A stretch of DNA of 64,000 nt, taken from the NCBI RefSeq assembly GCF_000316115.1, contig NZ_JH993797.1:3768486-3832485 (forward strand), in the 5' to 3' direction. The DNA is from Leptolyngbya sp. PCC 7375 (GTDB lineage Bacteria > Cyanobacteriota > Cyanobacteriia > Phormidesmidales > Phormidesmidaceae). The position numbers and the translations under genes were made by a program. This document shows positions 1-8,696 of this stretch, piece after piece. A model generated the notes under the pieces. The model did no database searches, was not told where the DNA came from, and saw only the letters and a program-made list of their open reading frames with translations. The first letter of the stretch is position 1. Every line of letters begins with the position of its first letter.

Positions 1-2
1 AA

Positions 3-170
3 GGTAATAATCCTGATCCATTAGCCAGTGTAGGCATTGGCCTGCTATTCCGTCAGCAAGATATGATAGGTCGCCTGGATTGGGGCATTCCCCTCATTTC
101 TGAAGAAGATGATCGCGATTCTCTACAAAAAAATGGCCTATATTTTACGCTTCAGTATTCGTTCTTTTAG
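3..170 (+). CDS. TpsB-type outer membrane transporter, C-terminal end (partial)
   Basis: The window opens inside this gene; only the last 55 codons are seen, ending at a TAG at 168. They read as closing beta-strands of an outer membrane barrel (LASVGIGLLFR, then a final strand YFTLQYSFF ending in Phe, the usual barrel sorting signal). The next gene encodes a TpsA-type exoprotein, so the likely role is the ShlB/FhaC-family pore that exports it across the outer membrane. The N-terminal POTRA domains lie outside the window. Family assignment rests on the barrel end plus context. Confidence 0.7.
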   Translation, partial: GNNPDPLASVGIGLLFRQQDMIGRLDWGIPLISEEDDRDSLQKNGLYFTLQYSFF

Positions 171-270
171 CAATGAATTAGAAGATAACAGCAATCTATA
201 AAAAAGATTGAGCCAGCATCTAAAAGCTCACATAGTTGATAGTATCAGCACAATTTAACGTCATTGCCCT

Positions 271-3200
271 ATGACTTATCGCCCATACCTTCATTTCCTC
301 CTATTTAGTTCCATACTTGCCATTAGTCAGCTAGCAACAGTTGTTTATGCAGCCTCATCTGGTAATTCCCAGAACCATCTAGCCGCTGGATATTCTGAGG
401 GTAAAGCAACAGAGTCTCTCAGAGAAAATATGCTAATCTCCCAGATTATTCCTGATAACACATTGGGGCTTGAGTCCTCATCTATGATTAAGGAGAATAG
501 TATTGGGCGCATTAACGGTGGAGCCATCCGGGGAGAAAATTTATTTCATAGCTTTGAAGAATTCAATATCAATCCAGGGCAGCAGGTTTATTTTATAAAT
601 CCTGATGGCATTGAGATGATTCTCAGTCGGGTTACTGGCAGTAATCCCTCTGAGATTGATGGGCTATTAGGCATTGACGGCCCTGCCAATTTATATTTGT
701 TAAACCCCAATGGTATTACCTTTGGACCCAATGCTCAATTAGATATTCGCGGTGCGTTCACAGCCAGCACAGCAGGGAGCATCGAATTTACAGATGGCAG
801 TGTCTTCAGTGCTGCCAATCCACAAGGCGCTTCACTATTAACGACGAGTGTGCCACTAGGCGTCCAATTTAGTGGCTTACCTCAAGGAGATATTAACAAC
901 ACTGGGAACCTGGCAACCGGAGGCGATCTTACCCTGTTAGGGAATCAGCTGTATTTGGAAGGACAGTTAAGCGCAGGCAACAATCTGACGCTACAGGCAC
1001 AAGATACAGTGACCATTAGGGATACAGAAACTGATGCGTTTATTACCCGCTCAGGCAATGACCTCATTATCCAGGGAAATGAAAGCATTGATATTTGGAC
1101 ACTTCAGCATTTAGAGCAGACACCCTTTGTGAGTGGCAGAGATTTACTCCTCATTAGTGATGGAGAGATTTCAGCTGATGCTCACTTTGAGAGTGGTGGT
1201 GGCTTACAGTTTTTAACCCTGACCGGTACACCTGGTAATTTTGTTAGCTTATATGATCCGATTATCTTTGCCAATGGAAATGTGGTTTTCGGCAATTATG
1301 AAGGAGTCGCCCTCAAAGTTGAAGCCACAGGCAATATTCAAGCAGGCAATATTCGCATCACGGGTCCCGATACTACGTTGACGCCAGATGGTTCCGGTTC
1401 TGATGAAGACTTACTAGCCAGCAGTTCAGCTGCAATCTTGCGGGCCGGAGTCGACGCAATTGGGCAGTCTAATATACCGCAGGCATCTGGAGGAACATCT
1501 TTTACCGCAGGGTCTGTAGCTAATCAACCTCCCAGTAGTATTGTAGTCAACATTATAGATACAACATCTGTCATAGATGGGGGAGATGGAGGACCCATCA
1601 TCCTAGAAGCAGATGGTGATATCACAACTGGTGAAAATTTGCGTTCGTTTTCGCGTTCAGATATAGGCAATACTGGCAATGGCGGGCCTATTTCGATCTC
1701 CTCATTATCTGGAAATATCTTAATTGATGGCAGGATAGCCTCATTTTCGCAGGCACGGCGTGGAGATGGCAATGCCAGTAATGGCGGCAATATCTCGATC
1801 TCTTCAAGAACTGGTAACATCACAACCAACGACAGAATCAATGCTTTCTCCCTTAGCCAAAGGAACACAATCGGCAATGCTGGAAATGCTGGAAATATTT
1901 CTATTTCTTCCATATCTGGCGACCTGACAATCAATGAACGATTGAATGCGTTTTCGGAAGCATCAGCTGGCAGACCAAGTAGGGGCGGTGATATCTCTAT
2001 CTCTTCCATCACAGGTAATATCACAACGCGTGGACGCATAGATACAAATTCAACCGCACGCAATGATGGCGGCAGATCAGACAATGGCGGCAATATCTCT
2101 ATCTCGTCGAGGTTTGGAGACATCACCACATTCAACAATTTAGTAACATTCTCGGAGTCGTTTTCAAGCGACTCTGGTAATGGGGGAGACATATCTATCT
2201 CCTCAGAGACAGGAGATATCATCAACAATAATCCATTAGCAGCATTTTCGATATCACGTGCTGGCAATGCTGGCAATGGCGGGAATATTAGCCTTTTGTC
2301 AGTTCGTGGAAATATATCAACAGAAACATTTATTAGATCGTTCTCATTTGTGCGACAAGCTGGCGGCAGATCGGGCAATGGTGGAGATATTTCTTTCATC
2401 TCAAGATTTGGCAATATCTCAGCAAATGGTCGTTTGAGTTCTTTCTCATCTTCTGCGTCTTCTTTAGAGAATGGTGGTTCAGGTAATGGTGGAGATATTT
2501 TTCTATCTTCCAATTTCGGTGATATTTCCACTAACCGCATAGATTCATCATCGACCTTCTACGCACCTTCATCTAACCCAGTTTTTTCAGAACAGACTGG
2601 TGCCGTGGGGGATGGTGGTAATATCTCGATTTTCTCAGAAGTTGGTGATGTCACTAACAATAACACTTTGTTCTCAGGCTCAGTTTCACGTAATGGGGAT
2701 GTTGGCAGAGGCGGTGATATTTCTGTTCGCACTGTAGAAGGCACTATTTTTAATAACGATAATCGAATCAGTACAGTGGCCGCTTCAGAGATAAATGAAG
2801 ATACTGGAGCAGGCGGGAATGTTACTCTACAAGCATCTAGGATCTTAGATGTACAGGTATCAACTGTCTCCAGTGGTGATGCATCAGGCAACGTCACAAT
2901 ACAAGGAGGGGAAAATGACCTGACTATAAGTAATCTCAATCTAGTCACTAGTGGTCAGCTTGAGGTTATCAATCCTGTTGTAAATGATGGTCAACGCATT
3001 TCCTTAGAACTCAGTGATTTTGATCAGTCTGGCGAGGTTTTCATAATAAGTAATGGGGATCTCAATCTCAATAATGTTCAGTTGCTAAGTGATGCTAACC
3101 GGTCTGCAGATGCTGGGAATGTCAGCATCATCTCTAGAAGAGGCAATATTCAACTTGATAATAGTCAGATTTTGAGTAATACCAATACTGGTAGTAGTGG

Positions 3201-4728
3201 TAGCGGCGGTAACGTCTTCCTTGAGAGTGCAAGCAGCATCACCCTAGAGACCAATAGTAAAATCAATACGAATACGGATGGTGGAGGAACTGCAGGGGGT
3301 ATTCGCATTCGCACACCTCTATTGAATATTCAGAACGGAGCACAAATCACGGCTGCAACTAATAGCCCAGAGAGAAATGGTATTGGCGGAAGTATTAGAG
3401 TTGAAGCCGAAACAATTACCCTTGCCGATGCTGATACTGAAATCACTGCAAGTACAAATGGTCCAGCTAATGCTGGCAGCATTAGCTTAGAACCATTCAA
3501 TAGTGGTGGTAGTATTAGTGTCTCTACCATCAATAATGCGCCACAAATTTCAGCCTCTACAACAATCAACAGCAGCGGTAATGGAGGCAGCATCATTATT
3601 CGAGGTGATGAGAGTGTAACTTTAGATAATGCGCTGATAAATACCAATACTGACGGCATTGGGCGTGCAGGAAGTATCCGCATTCGCACACCTCTATTGA
3701 ACCTTCAGAACGGAGCACAATTAACCGCTGCAACTAATAGTCTAGAAGAGAATGGAGATGGTGGTGATTTTGATATTGCAGCCGATGTCATTAATCTTTC
3801 TGGTAACGAGACAGAAATATCTGTCAGTACCAATGGTTTGGCCAAGGCTGGAAACATTACTCTTAGGCCACTGAACAGTGGTGACATTATCATTGCGACC
3901 ATTACAGATGGCCCACAATTTTCCGCTTCCACAACACGTAACAGCAATGGTCAAGGCGGCAACATCATCCTTCGGGATGCAGATCTTGCAATATTGAGAA
4001 ATACCAGCCTTGTAACCGGCAGTGATGGATCTGGAGATGCAGGCAGTATCATCGTTGAGAATGTAGATGTTCTCCCTTTACGCCAGGGTAGCTTGATTCA
4101 GGCTGGGGCCAGTGCAAACGGCAACGGTGGAGATATTGATATCGATGCTAACTTGGTGCTCACGGTTCCTGATGAAGATAATGATATTTTGGCCGACACC
4201 AATACTGGCACAGGTGGCAACATTGACATTACCGCTGAGCGTATCCTTGGCTTTCGAGAAGTTCAGACCTTTAGTAATGACCTTCGCGGCAATGGTCTCA
4301 ATGATATCAGCGCCCAATCTGAAAGGGGCGGTGACGGTGAGGTCAGCATTAATAATTTAGCGGTTGATCCGAATCAAGGCTTATCGGAACTGCCCATTGA
4401 TGTGGTAGACCCTAGCAATCAAATTGCCCAAGGCTGCAATTTTGGCAACAACATTGCAGATAGTCAAGCAGGCGACTTTATTATCACTGGGCGAGGTGGT
4501 CAACCCTTGAGTCCGATGGATATTGCTAGCGAGGACCTCATACAAGACGATCTAGGACCAGGAACTACTCAACTACAGTCATCGGCTCCAATACTTACAC
4601 GTTCTCCCCATCCGGAATCTGTATTACTAGCAGATGCACAAGAAGCCGTTGTAACAGAATCAGGCGATGTCTTTTTAGTGGCTGAGGGTAGCTGGCCACC
4701 CTCAATTTCCTGCTCGTCTTTACGATAG
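271..4728 (+). CDS. Filamentous haemagglutinin-type TpsA exoprotein
   Basis: A 1485-residue secreted protein. Residues 1-27 form a signal peptide ending VVYA. Residues about 70-170 match the TPS secretion domain (INGGAIRGENLFHSF, then NLYLLNPNGITFGPNA), which directs export through a TpsB partner; the partner's end lies 100 bases upstream. The rest should fold as a long beta-helix: about ten units of 31-40 residues with the pattern GNGGNISISS..GNITT (residues about 467-830), then two 125-residue tandem units. The tail (QGCNFG, then FIITGRGGQP) is the usual end of cyanobacterial members. It is low in charge, rich in Gly/Asn/Ser, and I noticed no HIP1 site in it. Probable role is adhesion or a surface fibre; the target is unknown. 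Start chosen because it gives the signal peptide. Confidence 0.9.
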   Translation: MTYRPYLHFLLFSSILAISQLATVVYAASSGNSQNHLAAGYSEGKATESLRENMLISQIIPDNTLGLESSSMIKENSIGRINGGAIRGENLFHSFEEFNINPGQQVYFINPDGIEMILSRVTGSNPSEIDGLLGIDGPANLYLLNPNGITFGPNAQLDIRGAFTASTAGSIEFTDGSVFSAANPQGASLLTTSVPLGVQFSGLPQGDINNTGNLATGGDLTLLGNQLYLEGQLSAGNNLTLQAQDTVTIRDTETDAFITRSGNDLIIQGNESIDIWTLQHLEQTPFVSGRDLLLISDGEISADAHFESGGGLQFLTLTGTPGNFVSLYDPIIFANGNVVFGNYEGVALKVEATGNIQAGNIRITGPDTTLTPDGSGSDEDLLASSSAAILRAGVDAIGQSNIPQASGGTSFTAGSVANQPPSSIVVNIIDTTSVIDGGDGGPIILEADGDITTGENLRSFSRSDIGNTGNGGPISISSLSGNILIDGRIASFSQARRGDGNASNGGNISISSRTGNITTNDRINAFSLSQRNTIGNAGNAGNISISSISGDLTINERLNAFSEASAGRPSRGGDISISSITGNITTRGRIDTNSTARNDGGRSDNGGNISISSRFGDITTFNNLVTFSESFSSDSGNGGDISISSETGDIINNNPLAAFSISRAGNAGNGGNISLLSVRGNISTETFIRSFSFVRQAGGRSGNGGDISFISRFGNISANGRLSSFSSSASSLENGGSGNGGDIFLSSNFGDISTNRIDSSSTFYAPSSNPVFSEQTGAVGDGGNISIFSEVGDVTNNNTLFSGSVSRNGDVGRGGDISVRTVEGTIFNNDNRISTVAASEINEDTGAGGNVTLQASRILDVQVSTVSSGDASGNVTIQGGENDLTISNLNLVTSGQLEVINPVVNDGQRISLELSDFDQSGEVFIISNGDLNLNNVQLLSDANRSADAGNVSIISRRGNIQLDNSQILSNTNTGSSGSGGNVFLESASSITLETNSKINTNTDGGGTAGGIRIRTPLLNIQNGAQITAATNSPERNGIGGSIRVEAETITLADADTEITASTNGPANAGSISLEPFNSGGSISVSTINNAPQISASTTINSSGNGGSIIIRGDESVTLDNALINTNTDGIGRAGSIRIRTPLLNLQNGAQLTAATNSLEENGDGGDFDIAADVINLSGNETEISVSTNGLAKAGNITLRPLNSGDIIIATITDGPQFSASTTRNSNGQGGNIILRDADLAILRNTSLVTGSDGSGDAGSIIVENVDVLPLRQGSLIQAGASANGNGGDIDIDANLVLTVPDEDNDILADTNTGTGGNIDITAERILGFREVQTFSNDLRGNGLNDISAQSERGGDGEVSINNLAVDPNQGLSELPIDVVDPSNQIAQGCNFGNNIADSQAGDFIITGRGGQPLSPMDIASEDLIQDDLGPGTTQLQSSAPILTRSPHPESVLLADAQEAVVTESGDVFLVAEGSWPPSISCSSLR
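1669..2760 (+). repeat. Beta-helix coding repeats in the exoprotein
   Basis: About ten to eleven in-frame units of roughly 31-40 codons. Each begins near GGNISISS and contains a GNITT-like turn followed by an AFS-like strand. The units have drifted in DNA but keep the protein pattern, as expected for selected structural repeats rather than fresh duplications. Boundaries are approximate. Confidence 0.8.
3211..3963 (+). repeat. Two tandem units of about 375 bp in the exoprotein gene
   Basis: The string IRIRTPLLN appears at 3301 and again 375 bases later at 3676, followed in both by QNGAQ and TAATNS. The two units (about 125 residues each) are also similar at DNA level across this stretch (both read CGCATTCGCACACCTCTATT), so this duplication is younger than the short repeats upstream. 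Exact edges were not determined. Confidence 0.75.
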
Positions 4729-4769
4729 GCCTGATGAGTTGAATTAACTAACAGCAAGGGGTAACAGCC

Positions 4770-7682
4770 ATGAAAGTAAACGTCTTCAAACGAGGGTTAC
4801 TTAGGTCCCGTTTTTTAAGATTAATAATGGTTACCGCTGGGTTGACAGCCCTTCTAGGACTACAAACACCAGTCAGCCTATTAAACTCTGCCATAGCAAT
4901 CACTGCATCAGATGATATCTCCCTGAGTCAGCATGGGCAATCACCGTTCTATTTAACCAGTGCTCAACAACTTTTACAGCAAGGCAAAGAACATTATAGA
5001 GCCGAACAATTTACCCAGGCTGCAAATCTGTGGTTAGAAGCAGAGAAGCGCTTCTCCATTCAGCGTGATGGACTGAATCAGGCATTGGCTCTCAACAATT
5101 TAGCCCTCGCCTATCGTCAACTAGGTCAATGGTCAGAGGCTGAAAGTGCTATAGGCAAAAGTCTTGAAATACTTCAGAATATAAACCCTCTAACGACTGA
5201 AGGATTGAGACTCTATGGTCAAGCCTTAAATACTCAAGGCAGCCTGTACTTAACTCAGGGATATACACAAAAAGCATTGGCAATCTGGGAACAGACAGCT
5301 GATATTTATACGCAAGCTAACTATTCCGAAGGTGTAGTCAAAAGTTTACTGAACCAAACCCATGCCTTACGCAGGCTAGGCTTTCTACTAGAGTCCCGTA
5401 GTCGTTTGTCACAAGTAGAGGCACTTATAGAGGAACAAGACAATATCTCACTAAAAGTCGCTCTTACTCGAACTGTAGGAGATAATCAGCGTTTGCTGGG
5501 AGAATTTAAAGCATCTCAGGCTTCACTAGATAAGAGCCTACAGCTAGCTGAGGAATTTGCTGTAGATAAAGAATTAGCAGCCACTCAATTGAGTGTTGGC
5601 AATACTCTACATGTCAGGGCGCAACAACAGGAAACCTTTGCTCGCCGTACTCGAAATAAGACAGATCAGGCAAAGGCTGACACCTTATATCAGCAGGCAT
5701 TGGATACCTATGCAGCGATTTCTGTGCAAGCTCCTTTACTGATTCAAACTCAAGCCCTGTTAAATCAGTTTGATATTTCTTTGCACCGTCAGGCGTGGTC
5801 AAGGGCAAACGCTGTACAAACATCGTTACTACCAAAACTTGACTCTCTACCCCCAGGTCGCACATCTGCTTTTATTCATATGAGGCTGGCACGCTTACTC
5901 ATGGATAAATGCACAAACACCTGCCTTGCAGAGATAAATATCCCTCAACAACAGATCTATTTTTTGCTTTCCACAGCTAAGCAACAGGCTGAAGCCATCA
6001 GAGATCCAGTGGCAATATCTTATGCGCTGGGATATCTAGGCCATCTTTATGAAACAGAAGAACAGTATGTAGATGCGCAAAAACTAACTGAGGCTGCCCT
6101 GAAGCAAGTACACAATCAGTCCAGTCTTATTTATCAATGGGAATGGCAGTTAGGACGCATTGAGAACAAGCTAGAGTTTACGCGAGAACGGGTACTGTCT
6201 CACTATGATGTAGCTTTTCAAAAGGTGCAGGCAGTGCGTAACGATTTATTGTATGTAGGGCCAGATGTACAATTTTATTTTCGCGATCGCATCGAACCTC
6301 TATACCGAGAATATATCAGCCTCCTTCTACCAAAAGAAGAGATCGCGATTTCAGACAGTACAGCTCAACTGCTCCGAGCACAAACCGTCATTGATGATTT
6401 GCGCGTAGCCGAGTTAGAAAGCTTCCTGGCCTGCGGACTCATTGCACCTAATGACAATATTCAACGCACGACTATTCAGGATGTGGCAAATACAGATAAA
6501 ACCACAGCAATTATTTACCCAATTATTTTGCCAGATGAACCTGAAGGAGAACGCATTGAAGTTCTCCTTCAATTACCAGACAAAGCTCCAGACCAGACCA
6601 TCCAAAGATATTCTCCGCAAGTCAGCCAGAGCAGTTTATCGCATACACAAAATACTGACAGTCCTGAGCAGCGTTCTTCTAAGGTAGAAGCAAAACTAGA
6701 ACAGTTTCGCCATGAGCTTGAGAGAACATATAATTATGTGCTTTCTCAACCTGGGAAACAACTGGCTAACGAAATTTATGATTGGTTAATTCGCCCGGCT
6801 GAGGAACAAGGCTGGCTAGAATCCATAGACACCCTAGTCTTTGTTCTAGATGGAGCATTTCGTAATGTGCCCATGGCAGCTTTGTATGACCAACAAACAA
6901 AACAATTTTTGATTGAAAAGTATGCGATCGCAGTCACCTTCGGTGATTTAGCCATCCCCCAAGCCCCTCCCGCACAATCTTTCAGTATTTTCACAGGTGG
7001 CCTATCTTCTGCAAGTTCATTGCCCACAGCCCCAGAGCAAAGCATCACCTCAAACTCCAATGCGCCCGAGTCTACACTGTATTTCCAAGCACTTGCCTTT
7101 GTAGAAGATGAACTAGAAGCCATTCAAAACATCATGGGCGAGACAGAAAACCTGCTCAACTTAGAATTCAAGAAGAGCAGTGTACAAACCAAAATGCGCT
7201 CATCTACTCACAATATTATTCATTTCGCCACCCATGGCGTATTTGGCTTTACCCGAGACGACACTTATTTATTGGTGGCAGCATCAGAGCAACCCACAGA
7301 AAACAAAGCAGAGCAGCAAGGTCAGACTATTGAAGTAGAGAAAATGGACCTTAATGACTTTGACCGTTTGCTTAGAACTCGCAACCAAACACCCCTTGAG
7401 TTACTGGTTCTTAGTGCATGCGAAACAGCTACAGGTGATAGTCGGGAGGTATTGGGTATTGCAGGCCTTGCAGTACAATCAGGAGCTCGCAGCACTGTGG
7501 CCTCTCTATGGAGTATTAATGATTTCTCTACAGCCGAGTTAATTAAGGATTTTTACGAACAGTTAGTTAACCCAGGTATTTCTAAGGCAAAAGCTCTACA
7601 GCAGGCACAGGTAAACCTAATTAGACAGAATATCAGACCCTCTTATTGGGCTCCCTATCTATTAGTAGGAGACTGGCGTTAG
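4770..7682 (+). CDS. TPR-CHAT (caspase-like) protein
   Basis: A 970-residue protein. The N-terminus is positively charged then hydrophobic (residues 1-43), suggesting export or membrane anchoring. Residues about 60-450 are tetratricopeptide helices (for example ALALNNLALAYRQLGQW). Residues about 690-970 form a CHAT domain, a caspase/HetF-type cysteine protease fold. The catalytic dyad looks intact: His822 in HFATHG and Cys884 in LSACETATGD. It starts 41 bases after the exoprotein gene on the same strand, with AAGGGG just upstream, so co-transcription is likely. CHAT-TPR genes next to haemagglutinin-type genes recur in cyanobacteria, but the substrate is not known to me. It could process the exoprotein or act in signalling; both are inference. 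Confidence 0.87.
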   Translation: MKVNVFKRGLLRSRFLRLIMVTAGLTALLGLQTPVSLLNSAIAITASDDISLSQHGQSPFYLTSAQQLLQQGKEHYRAEQFTQAANLWLEAEKRFSIQRDGLNQALALNNLALAYRQLGQWSEAESAIGKSLEILQNINPLTTEGLRLYGQALNTQGSLYLTQGYTQKALAIWEQTADIYTQANYSEGVVKSLLNQTHALRRLGFLLESRSRLSQVEALIEEQDNISLKVALTRTVGDNQRLLGEFKASQASLDKSLQLAEEFAVDKELAATQLSVGNTLHVRAQQQETFARRTRNKTDQAKADTLYQQALDTYAAISVQAPLLIQTQALLNQFDISLHRQAWSRANAVQTSLLPKLDSLPPGRTSAFIHMRLARLLMDKCTNTCLAEINIPQQQIYFLLSTAKQQAEAIRDPVAISYALGYLGHLYETEEQYVDAQKLTEAALKQVHNQSSLIYQWEWQLGRIENKLEFTRERVLSHYDVAFQKVQAVRNDLLYVGPDVQFYFRDRIEPLYREYISLLLPKEEIAISDSTAQLLRAQTVIDDLRVAELESFLACGLIAPNDNIQRTTIQDVANTDKTTAIIYPIILPDEPEGERIEVLLQLPDKAPDQTIQRYSPQVSQSSLSHTQNTDSPEQRSSKVEAKLEQFRHELERTYNYVLSQPGKQLANEIYDWLIRPAEEQGWLESIDTLVFVLDGAFRNVPMAALYDQQTKQFLIEKYAIAVTFGDLAIPQAPPAQSFSIFTGGLSSASSLPTAPEQSITSNSNAPESTLYFQALAFVEDELEAIQNIMGETENLLNLEFKKSSVQTKMRSSTHNIIHFATHGVFGFTRDDTYLLVAASEQPTENKAEQQGQTIEVEKMDLNDFDRLLRTRNQTPLELLVLSACETATGDSREVLGIAGLAVQSGARSTVASLWSINDFSTAELIKDFYEQLVNPGISKAKALQQAQVNLIRQNIRPSYWAPYLLVGDWR

Positions 7683-8689
7683 AGAGCATTTTAAGGTGAA
7701 TACCCACTCTAACGCCAAAGGCAAGGACTACAAAGAAGACTTACGCCGATTTAACCGATTACGTCTTGGAGCAAACATAAACAGGAGCAAGACATAAACT
7801 AGTACACTCACACCAAAATAGGGAGCAAGACTATCCTGCTCAACCTCGTTCGTAATTACAGGCGCTTCCACCTGAGCTATGCTAACGAATGTTTCCATGG
7901 CTAATACAAGCCTCCACCATTGTCTAAGGGAGCATCAAGGCATTAACTCACTGGCAAAGGGGAAAGACCTGAACCACTTCAAGACCCACTCACTTAAAGC
8001 ACACCCCCTCTCAATCTTGCATCAGAAATCTCTGAAATCTAACAAGATCTTACTTTTATATACCGCTATCTATTCACACCATAAATCACCCATGCAAGTG
8101 TTTTTATATTTGCCATATTGCTTAATGTTTCGAAGACATACTTCAAGAGATTAGCAGAGGATGTTAATTATTGCTCTCTGTACTAAACTTCGGACAAATC
8201 TCACGGCTCAATCGTTTCAATCCCCACTGTTCAGATCTAAGAACACAATCCGTCAACGGTAAAAACACGCTATTTCCTTTTCTTTTGATCAGAATTAGTA
8301 GGCTCGTCGTTTTTATTTTTGTGCTAGCTATTTCCTATAGGGTTACTAATAGCCAACTCACGAAAAGAACTCTCTTGCAAAATTTTCCATACAGATGCTT
8401 GTTGAGCTTTTGCTAACTCCTGAAACTGATACCAGTGACTATCTTGATAGTCGTCTTTTCAAAAATACTTATCCAAAATACTTATCCCGCCAGGGATTAA
8501 CTCTTGCCAAGCATGCTATGTCATCTGAAATGCCACACACTTGATGCTCAATCACCTGCTGAGACCAAAGTTGCGCGTCAAAGACAGGTACGTACACATC
8601 CTCCATTTCATTCCCCAAGATTGAGAAATTGATGTATCCTTGCGGGGACAATTGGCAATATGCCTGGATAGAACGCTTTACAGGGTCAC
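7683..8689. other. 1-kb gap with decayed sequence
   Basis: No convincing intact gene. Two things stand out. At 7820-7886 the minus strand resembles the first half of a tRNA (AGCTCAGGTGG) but has no proper anticodon arm or acceptor pairing. At about 8320-8690 the minus strand carries two protein-like stretches in different frames, possibly a decayed gene. The gap ends the secretion locus and precedes the amidase gene. Confidence 0.5.
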
Positions 8690-8696
8690 ATGGCAC
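8327..8696 (-). pseudogene. Possible decayed gene of unknown family
   Basis: On the minus strand one frame (8469-8696) reads QGYINFSILGNEMEDVYVPV and stops. A different frame then reads YQDSHWYQFQELAKAQQ, then VWKILQESSF, and ends near 8327. Between them lies a near-perfect tandem repeat (AATACTTATCC twice, around 8465-8485). The amino acid make-up looks coding rather than random, but stops lie in both frames and I recognise no family. The upstream end overlaps the amidase start. Weak call. Confidence 0.25.

Noticed and set aside
1524-2540. A 338-codon open frame on the minus strand inside the exoprotein gene
   Set aside because: It mirrors the Gly/Asn/Ser repeats of the real gene (Pro/Leu/Glu-rich shadow) and has no ribosome site or recognisable domain.
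7820-7886. An intact tRNA gene on the minus strand
   Set aside because: The D-arm looks right, but there is no 7-bp acceptor pairing, no valid anticodon loop and no GTTCRA T-loop. Kept only as a finding about a possible relic.
7879-8416. Two plus-strand frames of 91 and 81 codons after the CHAT gene
   Set aside because: No plausible ribosome site, no domain, His/Ser/Leu-rich translation typical of non-coding AT-rich DNA.
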